A stretch of DNA of 64,000 nucleotides from Amycolatopsis sp. DSM 110486 (GCF_019468465.1 NZ_CP080519.1:6689001-6753000); one strand, 5' to 3'; positions 33,505 to 42,985 are shown, counted from the first letter of the stretch. Made by a program: numbers and translations. Notes: generated from the sequence alone by a model not told the origin.

Positions 33505-34050
33505 ATGACGCAGGTGGCCGACCCGATCGCGTGGCCCATCGTGAATGGGCTCGCCGAGTGCCTGTGCGAGATCCTCGACAAAGAGGCGCCGGTGAAGTGC
33601 TGTTGCGTGCAGTACGGGTCCGAGGTGTCGCTCGACGACTGCTCGCGCGAGGGCGACCGCGAGGGCATGGCGTGGGCGCGGCTCGTCTCGGTCTACCCGA
33701 CGCGCGTGTTTCCCCAGGCGGACGCAACCCGGATCGGGAACTGCGGCGGCGAGAACGGCTGGGCCGTGATGGTCGAGCTCGGCGTCGTGCGCTGCGCCCC
33801 GTCGATCGACGAGCGCGGCAACCTCCCGAAGTGCTGGGACATCACCAACGCCGCGGAGAAGGCCGCCAACGATGCGCACGCGATGCGCCGGGCAATCATG
33901 TGCTGCGGCTGGGGCCAGAACAACGACCCGCTCGGCGACGATCCCGAGTACGTGATCGGCGCGTGGCACCCGCTCGGCGGCGAGGGCGGCTGCCAGGGCG
34001 GCACGATGACCGTCACCGTGCACGCCTGGGGATGCGTGTGCAATGGCTAA
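33505..34050 (+). CDS. Tail-completion/terminator-like phage protein
   Basis: 181 residues, ATG start. Cys-rich N-terminal third (CLCEILDKEAPVKCCCVQYG), then mixed beta strands (AVMVELGVVRCAP; TMTVTVHAWGCVC). Located where siphophages encode tail terminator or neck proteins, between a connector-like gene and an HK97 gp10-like gene; its 3' end overlaps the latter by 8 bases. Family not recognised; function inferred only from position. Confidence 0.45.
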   Translation: MTQVADPIAWPIVNGLAECLCEILDKEAPVKCCCVQYGSEVSLDDCSREGDREGMAWARLVSVYPTRVFPQADATRIGNCGGENGWAVMVELGVVRCAPSIDERGNLPKCWDITNAAEKAANDAHAMRRAIMCCGWGQNNDPLGDDPEYVIGAWHPLGGEGGCQGGTMTVTVHAWGCVCNG

Positions 34051-34459
34051 CTCGGTGAAGGTCGGGCGGTTCAAGGTGAACCGGGCCGGCATGGCACGGC
34101 TGGTGAACGACCCGTCGACGACGACGTATCGGCAGATGGCGCGGATCGGCAGCACCGTGCAGAGCGTCGCGGCACAGCTCGCGCCGGTCGACACCGGCCG
34201 GCTGCGCCAGTCCGGCAGCGTCGAGATGCGGGGGAGGTATCCGCGCCTCGCCGCGCGGATCCGGTTCAGCGCCCGCTACGCGCGCTGGGTCCATGAGGGC
34301 CGCGGCCCCATCGTGCCGCGGCGGAAGAAGTTCCTGGCCTGGAAAGACAAGTCGGGAAAGTGGATCTTCGCCAAGCGTGTCCGGGCGATGAAGGGCCGCC
34401 CATTCCTGACGCGCGCTGCGGAGCTGGTCACGGGCAAGAAGCCCTCGGGCGGAAAGTAG
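34043..34459 (+). CDS. HK97 gp10-like neck/tail completion protein
   Basis: 138 residues, ATG start. The LAPVDTGRLRQSG segment with following strands (RIRFSARYARWVHEGRG) is the signature of the HK97 gp10-like family, which joins head and tail at the neck. Length fits. Overlaps the upstream gene and leaves 13 bases to the tail chaperone. Confidence 0.75.
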   Translation: MANSVKVGRFKVNRAGMARLVNDPSTTTYRQMARIGSTVQSVAAQLAPVDTGRLRQSGSVEMRGRYPRLAARIRFSARYARWVHEGRGPIVPRRKKFLAWKDKSGKWIFAKRVRAMKGRPFLTRAAELVTGKKPSGGK

Positions 34460-34472
34460 AGAAGGGGAACCC

Positions 34473-34832
34473 ATGGCAGTGAAGACGTTCAAGGTCGCCG
34501 CAAGGCGCGCCGGGTCGGGCGCGAAGAAGAAGACGAACGAGCCGTTCAAGCTCACCGGCGACACCACCGTCTACCACCTCAACAGCAGCACATCGGAGGA
34601 TGCGCTCGCGATCCTGTCCGCCGAGTTCGCGCAGGCCGAGGACAGCAAGGACGGCGTCAAGCTCACCGCGACGTTCCTGGAGCTGATTCAGGCGATGTTC
34701 ACCGAGGACACCTACCGGGCGCTCACGGCGAAGATCCGCGCCGGGCAGCTGACGTTCGACGAGCTCACGCCAGTGATCGAGTGGGGCATCGAGGAGCTGT
34801 CGGGCCGCCCTACCACGTCGCAATCCGCCTGA
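34473..34832 (+). CDS. Tail assembly chaperone (G-like)
   Basis: 119 residues, ATG start, AAGGGG ribosome site. Position just ahead of the tape measure, small size and a helical C-terminus (FLELIQAMFTEDTYRALTAKIRAGQLT) fit the G chaperone that guides the tape-measure protein during tail assembly. Its last 20 codons overlap the frame of the next protein in the -1 register, the arrangement for programmed frameshifting in siphophages. Confidence 0.7.
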   Translation: MAVKTFKVAARRAGSGAKKKTNEPFKLTGDTTVYHLNSSTSEDALAILSAEFAQAEDSKDGVKLTATFLELIQAMFTEDTYRALTAKIRAGQLTFDELTPVIEWGIEELSGRPTTSQSA

Positions 34833-35116
34833 TCGCGTGGGTTGCGACGACCTGGGATGAGCTTGACGGAACGCTGCTGTTGCAAGGGATCGACTTCTTC
34901 AGCCTGCCCATGGATCGGGCGCTGAACGTCGTCTACTCGGTGCTGATGTCCTCGGCGCACGAGGAGAAGGACCGGTTCCGGATCGAGTCGCAGCTGAACC
35001 AGCCGATCCCCGGCCAGGTGGCGCGGGATCGGGATGACTTCTGGTCCACGGCAGAGGAAGACAGCCGCGCGTTCATGGCGGCGATGCAGCAGAAACCGTC
35101 GGGTATGTCCAAGTAG
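34781..35116 (+). CDS. Tail assembly chaperone extension (GT-type), -1 frame
   Basis: 111 residues counted from a GTG at 34781, but that start has no ribosome site and overlaps the chaperone. More likely the C-terminal part of a -1 frameshift product of the preceding gene (IRLIAWVATTWDELDGTLLLQGIDFF...). I saw no canonical slippery heptamer; GGGCCGCCC at about 34800-34810 is the nearest candidate region, with TGGGGC just upstream as another. The C-terminal piece matches the T part of G-T chaperones by position and composition. Confidence 0.6.
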   Translation: MGHRGAVGPPYHVAIRLIAWVATTWDELDGTLLLQGIDFFSLPMDRALNVVYSVLMSSAHEEKDRFRIESQLNQPIPGQVARDRDDFWSTAEEDSRAFMAAMQQKPSGMSK

Positions 35117-35143
35117 GACGATCTTGATCGGTACAGTTGTGGT

Positions 35144-35194
35144 GGTTGCGCTGGGGGGCGCAACCGACGCAACGCCGGCGAACACTCGCCGGCG
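35144..35194. other. Two hairpins ahead of the tape measure
   Basis: GGTTGCGC/GCGCAACC (35144-35165) and CGCCGGCGA/TCGCCGGCG (35173-35194) form consecutive perfect stems between the chaperone frame and the tape measure. They could stabilise the mRNA or act as attenuators; the first stem again uses the GGTTGCGC core found elsewhere in the element. Confidence 0.5.
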
Positions 35195-35223
35195 CGCTAT
35201 TGCGGCGGTTGTGAAGGGGTGCA

Positions 35224-37899
35224 GTGACCACACCAAACCTGGGCAGTGTCCGGGTCGACGTCGAGCTCAACGTCAACGACATCTCCTCACGCCTGCGCAG
35301 CGCCATCCGCAAACCTGCCGAGCAGGCCGGCAAGGACCTGGAGAAGGAGTTCGCGAAGAGCGGCGACAACGCGGGCCGTAGCTTCTCCGACCGACTCGGC
35401 CGCGCCATCGGCAGCGGCGCCAGCCGCATCACCTCGTTCGCCGCATCGTTCATCAAAACCATCAGCGTCGTCACTGCCCTGACCGGCGCCATCTCGGTGC
35501 TCGGCACAGGACTCGGCGCGATCGTCGGGGTGGTCGCGCAAGCGTCCGGGGCGATCGCGCTGCTCCCCGCCGTGCTCGCCGCGGCAGGAGTCGCCGCCGC
35601 GACGCTCGCGGTCGGGTTCCACGGCGTGAGTGACGCGCTCAAGGCCGGCATGACCGGCGACGCCGACAAGCTCGCCCAGGCCCTCGCGAAGCTCGCACCG
35701 TCCGCGCGCTCGGCGGTGCAGTCGTTCCTCGCGCTGCGACCCGCACTCACGTCGATCCGGACGGCCGTCCAACAGAACCTGTTCGCCGGGATCGACCAGC
35801 AGATCATCCGCCTGTCGAAAGTCCTGCTGCCTCAGCTGACGTCCGGGCTCTCGCAGGTGGCCACGAGCCTCAACCGGCAGTTCCAGGCCCTGTTCCAGGG
35901 GATCACGCAACAGGCCAACAGCGGCAACTTCGCGACGCTGTTCACCAACATCGCCCAAGCCGCCGACGCGCTCGTGCCCGCCATCGCGCCGGTGATCGCC
36001 GCGTTCGGCGACCTCGCCACCGTCGGCTCCAGCTTCCTTCCCGCGCTCGCGGCCGGCCTGGCCGGCGCCGCGCAACGCTTCGGCGCCTTCATCGCAACCG
36101 CGCGCGAGACCGGCAGCCTCCAGAACTTCATCGAGGGCGCGCTCGGCGCGTTGCGGCAGCTCGGCGAACTCGCCGTGCAGGTCGGCGGCATCATCGGCGC
36201 CGTCTTCAAGGGCGCGTCCGCCAGCGGCGGCGGACTGTTCGGCGGCCTGCTCGACGGGCTGCGACAGGTCAACGCGGCCCTGTCGGGGGTGGCTGGGCAG
36301 CAGGCGCTGGGATCGTTCTTCTCCTCGATCCGAGACGCGGCCTCGGCGGCGATGCCCGTCATCCTCGCGATCGCCAAGGCCATCGGCACCGTGCTCGCGC
36401 CGGCCGCATCGCAACTGGTGCAAACCCTCGGTCCGGCGCTCGTGCCGGTCGTCGACGCACTCGCGTCCGCGCTCCAGGCCGCCTCACCCGGGATTCAGGC
36501 GCTCGGCGCTGGGCTCGCCCTGGCCCTACGGGGGATCACCCCGGCGCTCGGCCCGCTGGGGCAGCTCGTCGGGATCCTCGGCGGCTCCCTGGGGCAGGTG
36601 CTGGCCAGCCTGGGCCCGGTGTTGGGTCAGTTCGCGTCCGTGTTCGCCTCGACCCTCGCGCCGATCCTGCCGCAGGTCGCGCAGATCTTGAGCCGGCTCG
36701 TGGTCTCGGCCGGGCAGCTGCTCACGGCGGTGACGCCGCTGCTGGGGCCGCTGCTTCAGCTCGGCGTGGACATCCTCCAGCCGCTGACGTCGATCATTCA
36801 GGCGCTGGTCCCGCCGCTGGCGCAGGTCGCGCAGCAGCTGCTCCCGCCGCTCCAGCAGGTCACCGCGGCCCTGGCGCCGGTGTGGCAGCAGCTCGGCCAG
36901 GCCATCGTCATGGTCCTGAACTCCGTGCTTCCGCTGGTGCCGCCGCTGGCGCAGCTGGCCACGGCAACCCTGCCGCTGCTGGCGAATTTCATCGCCTCCA
37001 ACGCGATCCCGGTCCTAAAGCTCTTCATGGCAGCCTGGCAGGCGCTGTCGCCGATCATCAACGGCGCCGTCAGCGCGATGTCGGCTGCCGTGACCTTCAT
37101 CAGCGGCCTGATCACCGGTTTCTCGAACGTGATCGGCGGCTGGAACAGCACCTGGTCGTCGATCGGCGACACCGTCTCGAAAGCCTGGAGCGCGATCTCC
37201 GGGTTCGTGACGAACGGAATTTCGCTGGTCCGCGGCCTGATCGATCGTGGCGTCGCCGCGGTGCGTGCTCTCTGGGACTCCGCCTGGAACCTGCTGCCAA
37301 ATTCCGTACGCAACACACTGTCCACAGTGGCCGGTGTCGTCGCGTCGATCCCCGGCCGGATCCGTTCCGCGCTCGGCAACCTCGGCGCGCTGCTCGTGCA
37401 GGCCGGCCGCGACGTGGTCGCCGGCCTCGGACGCGGCATCACCGGCGCGCTCGGCGGCCTGCTCGGGACGGTGCGTTCGATCGGATCGAGCATCATCGGT
37501 GCGATCTCCGGCGTGTTGCGGATCAACAGCCCGAGTAAGGAGATGGCGAAGATCGGCCACTCCGTCGGCGAAGGTCTCGTGCTCGGCATGGACCAGCACG
37601 CGCGGCACGTCATGGCTGCGTCGAAGAGCCTGGGGCGCACCGCGCTGCGCGGCATGAACGGGCAGATGGCCGGCGGCCTGCCGAAGCCGCAATTCGGCGG
37701 CCGTGCCGATGCCGGATCGCTGGTTGCCGGGCTGCCCGGTGTGGGCGGTGGCCCCGGCCGGGTGGGTACGTCGGTGCTCAACAGCCGATCGACCACCTTC
37801 GCGCCGGTGTTCCACGTGCAGACCGCGGCGACCGATCCGCACGCGACGGTCGCGTTGATGAAGGCGCGGCTCGACGTCGCAGCCGCAGGGGTGGTGTAG
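35224..37899 (+). CDS. Tape measure protein
   Basis: 891 residues, GTG. Long, helical and Ala/Leu/Gln-rich with hydrophobic segments (about 85-135), heptad-like repeats such as QILSRLVVSAGQLLTAV, a Ser/Gly-rich hydrophobic middle (SGAIALLPAVLAAAGVAAATLAVGFHG) and a C-terminal ASSLAKGL-type region (RSIGSSIIGAISGVLRINSPSKEMAKIGHSVGEGLVLGMD). Sets tail length; at the usual 1.5 angstroms per residue it predicts a tail of about 130 nm. No lytic transglycosylase or peptidase motif stood out. First gene of the tail module downstream of the frameshift pair. Confidence 0.9.
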   Translation: MTTPNLGSVRVDVELNVNDISSRLRSAIRKPAEQAGKDLEKEFAKSGDNAGRSFSDRLGRAIGSGASRITSFAASFIKTISVVTALTGAISVLGTGLGAIVGVVAQASGAIALLPAVLAAAGVAAATLAVGFHGVSDALKAGMTGDADKLAQALAKLAPSARSAVQSFLALRPALTSIRTAVQQNLFAGIDQQIIRLSKVLLPQLTSGLSQVATSLNRQFQALFQGITQQANSGNFATLFTNIAQAADALVPAIAPVIAAFGDLATVGSSFLPALAAGLAGAAQRFGAFIATARETGSLQNFIEGALGALRQLGELAVQVGGIIGAVFKGASASGGGLFGGLLDGLRQVNAALSGVAGQQALGSFFSSIRDAASAAMPVILAIAKAIGTVLAPAASQLVQTLGPALVPVVDALASALQAASPGIQALGAGLALALRGITPALGPLGQLVGILGGSLGQVLASLGPVLGQFASVFASTLAPILPQVAQILSRLVVSAGQLLTAVTPLLGPLLQLGVDILQPLTSIIQALVPPLAQVAQQLLPPLQQVTAALAPVWQQLGQAIVMVLNSVLPLVPPLAQLATATLPLLANFIASNAIPVLKLFMAAWQALSPIINGAVSAMSAAVTFISGLITGFSNVIGGWNSTWSSIGDTVSKAWSAISGFVTNGISLVRGLIDRGVAAVRALWDSAWNLLPNSVRNTLSTVAGVVASIPGRIRSALGNLGALLVQAGRDVVAGLGRGITGALGGLLGTVRSIGSSIIGAISGVLRINSPSKEMAKIGHSVGEGLVLGMDQHARHVMAASKSLGRTALRGMNGQMAGGLPKPQFGGRADAGSLVAGLPGVGGGPGRVGTSVLNSRSTTFAPVFHVQTAATDPHATVALMKARLDVAAAGVV

Positions 37900-37903
37900 A
37901 GCA

Positions 37904-39277
37904 ATGTTGGAGACCTATCTGACCTTCGCTGGCAACGAGATCGCCAACAACACCAGAACGGCGTCCTATCTCGTCGACAGCGGCGCCGGCGGCACCCTCC
38001 AAGGTCAGTGCTTCTGCGACACCCTGCCCGACGCGATCGACGATGCCCCGTACACGACACCAGAGCTCGACCCGGCGCCCTGGTACGACGAGAGCGACCC
38101 GCGCTCGACACGGTTCGCCGGCCTGTGGATCGAGAAGATCGACGGCCTGAACAACACCCCCATCGAGCGCACCATCACCCAACGCATCGGCGACGGCGCC
38201 GTGCGCGGGTGCCTGCGCGCCAAGGACAAGACCCTCACCGTCACCGGCTGGCTGTTCGCGCAGGACGAGTGCGGCGCGGACTACGGGCTGGTGTGGTTGC
38301 GCTCGGCGCTGCTCGGCTCGCAGTGCGCCGGCTGCAACGGCGACGACCTGTGCTTCCTCGCGTGCTGTCCCAACCAGATCGGCTGCCGCGGCGACGGCGA
38401 AGGCGAACACGAGCACGGTGACGGTGAAGGCGGCGGCGAAGATGACTGCGACCCGGTCTACGACACCGACGTCCAGCTGCGCACGCTGAAGAACTCGGCG
38501 CTCGTGTCCGGGCCGGACGTCGTCGCCGTGGCGCCCGGGTTCCACCAGGGCATGTGTCTCGAAGGCGCCCGCCCGGTCTACCAGGTGACGTTCCAGATCT
38601 CGACCGACCCGTACATGTGGCGTCAGCCCGTGTCGATGGTCGAAGCCCAGCCGTGGCCACTGCCCACCGAGGACGCGGTCTGCAACATCACCTGGAACGA
38701 CCTCGACGAGTGCGACCCGGCCAACCCCGACTGCCTGCCCGGCAGCAACGTGCCGCTGCGCGGGTGCATCGCCGACGAGCTGTGCCCGCCGCCTCCGCCA
38801 CCGCCGCGGTTGCCGGCGGCGTCGGCGGCGTGTGTGTGTCTGCCGCTCACGGTCGTGCGCCAGTGCATCGAGATCCCCTCGAACAAGGTCCCCGCGTGGC
38901 TGGACTCCGCGCTGCGGATCGAGGTGTACTCCGGGGAAGCGCCGTTGCGGAACGTGTCGGTTCGGGTGTGGCAGAACCCGCAGGACAAGACCGCCGCCGA
39001 GCTGGACGGGTGCGCGGCGCTGGGCACGTACTACATCACCTACGTCCCGGCGAACAGCTACCTCACCATCGACGGCGTCACCGAGAAGTCGACGCTGCGG
39101 TGCCCGGGGTTCGTGCAGACCAACGCATCGACCCAGGTGTACGGGTCCGGCGGCGGGCCGCTCGAACACATCACCCTGTCCTGCGGCGTCAAGCACACCA
39201 TCTGCGCCGACGTCGACACCACCTACATCGACCCGCTGGCGAGCCTGACGATCTCGACCATCACCAGGGAGCTGTGA
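37904..39277 (+). CDS. Distal tail protein (Dit-like)
   Basis: 457 residues, ATG start four bases after the tape measure. Beta-rich with SYLVDSGAGGTLQGQCFC, CLRAKDKTLTVTGWLFAQ and CLPLTVVRQCIEIPSN; it contains a Cys-rich insertion and an acidic stretch GDGEGEHEHGDGEGGGEDDC around residues 165-185. Size and place right after the tape measure are those of a distal tail/hub protein of a siphophage, which starts the baseplate. Ends with ATGA overlap with the next gene. Confidence 0.65.
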   Translation: MLETYLTFAGNEIANNTRTASYLVDSGAGGTLQGQCFCDTLPDAIDDAPYTTPELDPAPWYDESDPRSTRFAGLWIEKIDGLNNTPIERTITQRIGDGAVRGCLRAKDKTLTVTGWLFAQDECGADYGLVWLRSALLGSQCAGCNGDDLCFLACCPNQIGCRGDGEGEHEHGDGEGGGEDDCDPVYDTDVQLRTLKNSALVSGPDVVAVAPGFHQGMCLEGARPVYQVTFQISTDPYMWRQPVSMVEAQPWPLPTEDAVCNITWNDLDECDPANPDCLPGSNVPLRGCIADELCPPPPPPPRLPAASAACVCLPLTVVRQCIEIPSNKVPAWLDSALRIEVYSGEAPLRNVSVRVWQNPQDKTAAELDGCAALGTYYITYVPANSYLTIDGVTEKSTLRCPGFVQTNASTQVYGSGGGPLEHITLSCGVKHTICADVDTTYIDPLASLTISTITREL

Positions 39278-40344
39278 TGGCTGAACTCGGGTGCGGCGAG
39301 CACAAAGCCGCGATCTACGACCGCTGCGAGGGACAGAAACTCGTCGACCTCGACGACATCACCGCACTGTCGTGGGGCCGGGCCCTCGACACCTACTCGT
39401 CCGCGTCCGTCACCGTCGGCCGCGCCGGCTCGTGCTGCGACCTGCTGACGAACATGCGGTCGTGGCGCCACGAGCTGGTGATCTGGCGCAACAACCGGCA
39501 GGTGTGGTCCGGGCCCATCGTGCGCCCGGTGTTCGGCGCGGGCGAGACCACCATTCCCGCGCGCGACCGGTGGGCGTGGTTGGACTTCCGTGCTGTGCGC
39601 GCGGACATGACCCTCACCGGCGACCTGACCGACATCGCGGTGCGGCTGATCGAGCACGGCCTCACCCACCCCGATGGCGACTTCGACGACGAAACCTGCA
39701 TCCTCGCGTTCCTCGAAGCCATCCCCAGCGGCGTGTACGGCTCCCGCGACTTCAAGGCTTTGCAGTCGATGGTCGGTGCCGAGCTGCGCAACCTCACCCG
39801 CGGGCCGCTGAACGCGACGTTCCTTGGCCGGCGGCTGGTCCTGTTCGGCCCGAAGCCGCTGAGCCGGACGGCGATGCTGCAAGACAAGGACTTCATGGAT
39901 GAGCTGACCGTCGTCGAGGACGGGCTGTCCGCCGTGACTCGCGCCTACGTCGCTGGCCAGACCGTGACCGCGACTGCCGGGGGCACAGACCCGTACTACG
40001 GGCTGCTGGAGCAGATCTACCAGGACCAGACCGTCACCACGCAGTTCGACGCGCAGACGCTCGCTCAGGCCCAAGTGGACACGAACGGTTGGCCGCCGCT
40101 GGTGATCTCCGTGCCGGACGGGGTGCAGCTCGCCCCGGACGCGCCGGTCGACATCGACGAGCTCGTGCCGGGCACGGAGGTACCGGTCTGGTCCAGCCGG
40201 ACGTGCCGCGAGGTCAACCAGAATCTCGTGCTCACCAAGCTCGACGTGACGGTGAGCCCGGACCAGGGGGAACGGGTCGCGGTCACGTTGGCGCCGGGGA
40301 CCGCGTTGTCCGAGCAGCTGACGGGGAGTGGTGGCGTTGGGTAG
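39277..40344 (+). CDS. Minor tail (hub/Tal-like) protein
   Basis: 355 residues from the ATG at 39277, where it overlaps the Dit stop. Similar in size and order to the gp27-like hub proteins that sit after Dit in siphophages: LVDLDDITALSWGRALDTYSSASVTVG at the start, WRNNRQVWSGPIVRPVF, and beta strands such as EVPVWSSRTCREVNQNLVLTKLDVTVSPDQGERVAVTL. No peptidase motif visible. Likely forms the tail-tip hub or carries the receptor-binding proteins. Confidence 0.65.
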   Translation: MAELGCGEHKAAIYDRCEGQKLVDLDDITALSWGRALDTYSSASVTVGRAGSCCDLLTNMRSWRHELVIWRNNRQVWSGPIVRPVFGAGETTIPARDRWAWLDFRAVRADMTLTGDLTDIAVRLIEHGLTHPDGDFDDETCILAFLEAIPSGVYGSRDFKALQSMVGAELRNLTRGPLNATFLGRRLVLFGPKPLSRTAMLQDKDFMDELTVVEDGLSAVTRAYVAGQTVTATAGGTDPYYGLLEQIYQDQTVTTQFDAQTLAQAQVDTNGWPPLVISVPDGVQLAPDAPVDIDELVPGTEVPVWSSRTCREVNQNLVLTKLDVTVSPDQGERVAVTLAPGTALSEQLTGSGGVG

Positions 40345-40540
40345 CTCGTTGGGGCGGTCCCCACAGACGTTCGATGCGCTGTTGCAGCGGATGCAGGACC
40401 AGATCCGGCGCCTGGAAGCGGCGCGGTCGTACTCGCTCGGCGGTTGGCTGTTGCAGCAGACGCCGGATGGGCGCGTGGTGCTCTCCCACCCGGAGACGGG
40501 CACCGAAGTAGAGCTTGCTGGCACACCGCCAGCACAGTAA
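40328..40540 (+). CDS. Small tail protein of unknown role
   Basis: 70 residues, start at GTG 40328 (a second GTG at 40331 is equally possible), overlapping the upstream gene by 17 bases. Helical N-terminus (SPQTFDALLQRMQDQIRRLEAARSY) followed by a beta hairpin (LQQTPDGRVVLSHPETGTEVEL). Likely a minor tail-tip component. Confidence 0.55.
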   Translation: MVALGSSLGRSPQTFDALLQRMQDQIRRLEAARSYSLGGWLLQQTPDGRVVLSHPETGTEVELAGTPPAQ

Positions 40541-40555
40541 GAGAGGGGACACAAC

Positions 40556-40771
40556 ATGGGTGGCACCGACATCGGGGCGAGCAACCTCGACGTGATCAAC
40601 AACGCGGTCGACACCGTCATGGTCGCGATCAAGGACCGCGGCCCGGACCCGACGTACCAGAGCCAGCAGATGACCCGGCTCGCGCAGGAGTGGCGTCCGC
40701 TGGCCGCCGCGCTCGCGCAGCTGACCGCGGCTCTCGGATATGTCGTCGACTCCGAGTGGCAGGGCCTGTAG
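40556..40771 (+). CDS. Small helical tail protein
   Basis: 71 residues, ATG start with a GAGGGGA ribosome site. Predicted to be mainly helical (SNLDVINNAVDTVMVAIKD, QMTRLAQEWRPLAAALAQLTAAL). No homology recognised. Sits between the small hub-linked gene and the fibre gene. Confidence 0.5.
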   Translation: MGGTDIGASNLDVINNAVDTVMVAIKDRGPDPTYQSQQMTRLAQEWRPLAAALAQLTAALGYVVDSEWQGL

Positions 40772-40854
40772 CCGGCCACCGGCCAAGTACGATCTACGCA
40801 TAGTCATGGGCGGCATCGGGTGGGGGAACCCGAACCGAAAGGCTCAAACGTCCC

Positions 40855-42591
40855 ATGGCATACCTGGGCAATAACGGCTGCGGCTGCGGATGCGGCGACA
40901 GCAAGCCGGTGAACGTCGAGGGCGGTGAAACGCCGTCCGCGAAGGACATCGTTTCGGCTGGTGGCGTGGTCACCACCGACGTCAAGATCTCCAAGCACCC
41001 TGAGAACCTCCTCTCCGTCGCCGGTGACGGTCTCCTCGTCCGCAAGGAAGACTGCCGTTCGGCAGACGGGTCCGAGACCCGCATCGAAGCGGGCGCTGGC
41101 GCGGACCTGACCGGTTCGGGCACCTGGGAAGACCCGTACATCGTCAGCTTCGGCGGCGGTGGCGAGTCCGGCGGCGGTGACGCCCCGAAGCTGAAGGGCG
41201 GCGAGACCGAGACCGCGGCCGACACCGTCAAGGACGGCGTGGTCACGACCGACGTCAAGCTGTCCGATGAGGACGGCAACGCGCTCGAGGTCCGTGACGG
41301 CGGCCTGTACGTGCCCGCTGGTGACGGCGGTGGCGCGGTCGACTGCGACGAGATGCGCAAGTGCGTCTCGGCCGGCGACGGCCTCACCTACGACCCGAAG
41401 ACCGGTGTCTTCGAGGCGAAGCTGTCCGGCGACGACGGCAACACCATCGCCCTCGGCGACGACGGCGGCCTGTTCGTTCCCGCCGGCACCGGCGGCGGCC
41501 CGGCGGCCACCGTCAAGGGCGGCGAGTCGCCCACCGCGGTGAACAAGGTCGACGCCGACGGCTCCACCTTCACCGTCACGCCCGAGGCGAAGGTGTCCAA
41601 GAAGGACGGCAACGCCATCACCGCCGAGGCGGACGGCCTGTACGTCCCAGCTGGTGGCGACGGTGGCCCGTCGGACATCGCCGGTGGGGAGACCCAGACG
41701 GCGAAGACGACCGTGGACGCCGGCAAGGTCACCGCCGACGTCAAGGTGTCGCCGAAGGAGGGCAACACGCTCTCGGTCGACGGCGACGGCGGCCTGTTCG
41801 TGGCCCCCGCGTCCGGCGACGGTGCCCCGGTCACTGGCGGCGAGACGCCGACGATCAAGACCACGGTCGACGGCGGCAAGGTCACTGGCGACACGAAGAT
41901 CTCCGCGGCCGACGGCAACGTCCTCAAGACCAACGACGACGGCCTGTTCGTCCCCGCCCCGACGGGCGGCGGCGACGGGGGCGCCCCGCTCCAGGGCGGG
42001 AAGACCCCGACCGCGACGACGACCGTCAAGGACGGCACCGTCACCGCCGACGTGATCGTGTCGCCCGACAAGGGCAACGCGCTCAAGGCGCAGGACAACG
42101 GCCTGTTCGTGCCGGAGAAGTTCTTCCAGACTGCGGAGATCGCCCTCACCTCGATCACCGACGAGGTGGACATCAACACGTTCAACGTCCCGGTCGACGG
42201 CACGGGGCACAAGATCGCGGAGGCCCCGCCGCTGGAGTTCGTGAACCCGAGCCCGGTCCTGCCGATGCACGTCGTGGTGGACAACCAGCTGGAGCACGCC
42301 CAGTTCCGCATCTTCAACGGCAACGTCAAGGCCGTCATGGGGACTCGCCTGCACATCGAGGGCGACGTCACGATGGACGTCGAGTCGCACCAGCAGTTCG
42401 AGGACCACAACGTCGAAAACGGGCCCCGCATGTGGGACTCGATGGGCGCGCACGAGCCCGTCACGTTCACCATCCCGCCCGGCGGCAAGGTCACGATGAC
42501 CATGGGCGCGTACCTGGCGATCTACCTGTACGACGGGAAGTCGACGCTGTTCCAGGCTCGGCACCGTGTCACCGCCTGGGGAGGCAACTGA
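40855..42591 (+). CDS. Tail fibre with seven 45-residue repeats
   Basis: 578 residues, ATG. Begins MAYLGNNGCGCGCGDSKP, a Cys-rich head. Residues about 20-420 contain seven copies of a motif GGETPTxxxTVxxGxVTxDVKxSxxxGNxLxxxxxGLFVPA that vary in the middle. The last 150 residues are a beta domain (FNVPVDGTGHKIAEAPPLEFVNPSPVLPMHVVVDNQL) with VTMTMGAYLAIYLYDG, which is likely the receptor-binding head. The repeats form a triple-strand shaft by analogy with other actinophage fibres. One further copy of the repeat is in the gene at 43.1 kb. Probably binds the host surface. Confidence 0.7.
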   Translation: MAYLGNNGCGCGCGDSKPVNVEGGETPSAKDIVSAGGVVTTDVKISKHPENLLSVAGDGLLVRKEDCRSADGSETRIEAGAGADLTGSGTWEDPYIVSFGGGGESGGGDAPKLKGGETETAADTVKDGVVTTDVKLSDEDGNALEVRDGGLYVPAGDGGGAVDCDEMRKCVSAGDGLTYDPKTGVFEAKLSGDDGNTIALGDDGGLFVPAGTGGGPAATVKGGESPTAVNKVDADGSTFTVTPEAKVSKKDGNAITAEADGLYVPAGGDGGPSDIAGGETQTAKTTVDAGKVTADVKVSPKEGNTLSVDGDGGLFVAPASGDGAPVTGGETPTIKTTVDGGKVTGDTKISAADGNVLKTNDDGLFVPAPTGGGDGGAPLQGGKTPTATTTVKDGTVTADVIVSPDKGNALKAQDNGLFVPEKFFQTAEIALTSITDEVDINTFNVPVDGTGHKIAEAPPLEFVNPSPVLPMHVVVDNQLEHAQFRIFNGNVKAVMGTRLHIEGDVTMDVESHQQFEDHNVENGPRMWDSMGAHEPVTFTIPPGGKVTMTMGAYLAIYLYDGKSTLFQARHRVTAWGGN

Positions 42592-42983
42592 TGAGTAACC
42601 CGATCGAATTCATCGCGAACCTGGTCGACAAGCTCGGCCGGCCGGTGTTCCTGCCCAAGGGCATCAAGGACATCCCGAAGGACATCATCGAGCTTGCCGG
42701 GGATGTGTTCGACAAGCTCATGCACGGCACGCCGCGCGTGTTCCAGAACGACAAGGGCCAGACGGTGACGATCTCCACGCCGATCGTGTGGCTGCCGGAG
42801 TTCGAGCTCGGCGGCGACTGGAAGGAAGTCACGGACCCGAAGAAGATCGAGGAGCTGTCGAAGATCCCCGACCCGCCCGAGGACAAGCCGGTCAAGCCGC
42901 AGAGCGAGACCGACGACTTCGGCGACGGCGAGGGTGAAGGCGGCGGCGAGGACGGCCCGGCTCCGAAGAAGCGGGGGCGGTGA
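42591..42983 (+). CDS. Small tail protein with acidic C-terminus
   Basis: 130 residues, ATG inside the fibre stop. NPIEFIANLVDKLGRPVFLPKG, then FQNDKGQTVTISTPIVWL; ends with DFGDGEGEGGGEDGPAPKKRGR, an acidic tract then a basic end. Likely a fibre-associated or tail-tip protein. A 22-residue ORF that is almost entirely the same acidic tract follows three bases later. Confidence 0.55.
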   Translation: MSNPIEFIANLVDKLGRPVFLPKGIKDIPKDIIELAGDVFDKLMHGTPRVFQNDKGQTVTISTPIVWLPEFELGGDWKEVTDPKKIEELSKIPDPPEDKPVKPQSETDDFGDGEGEGGGEDGPAPKKRGR

Positions 42984-42985
42984 CC

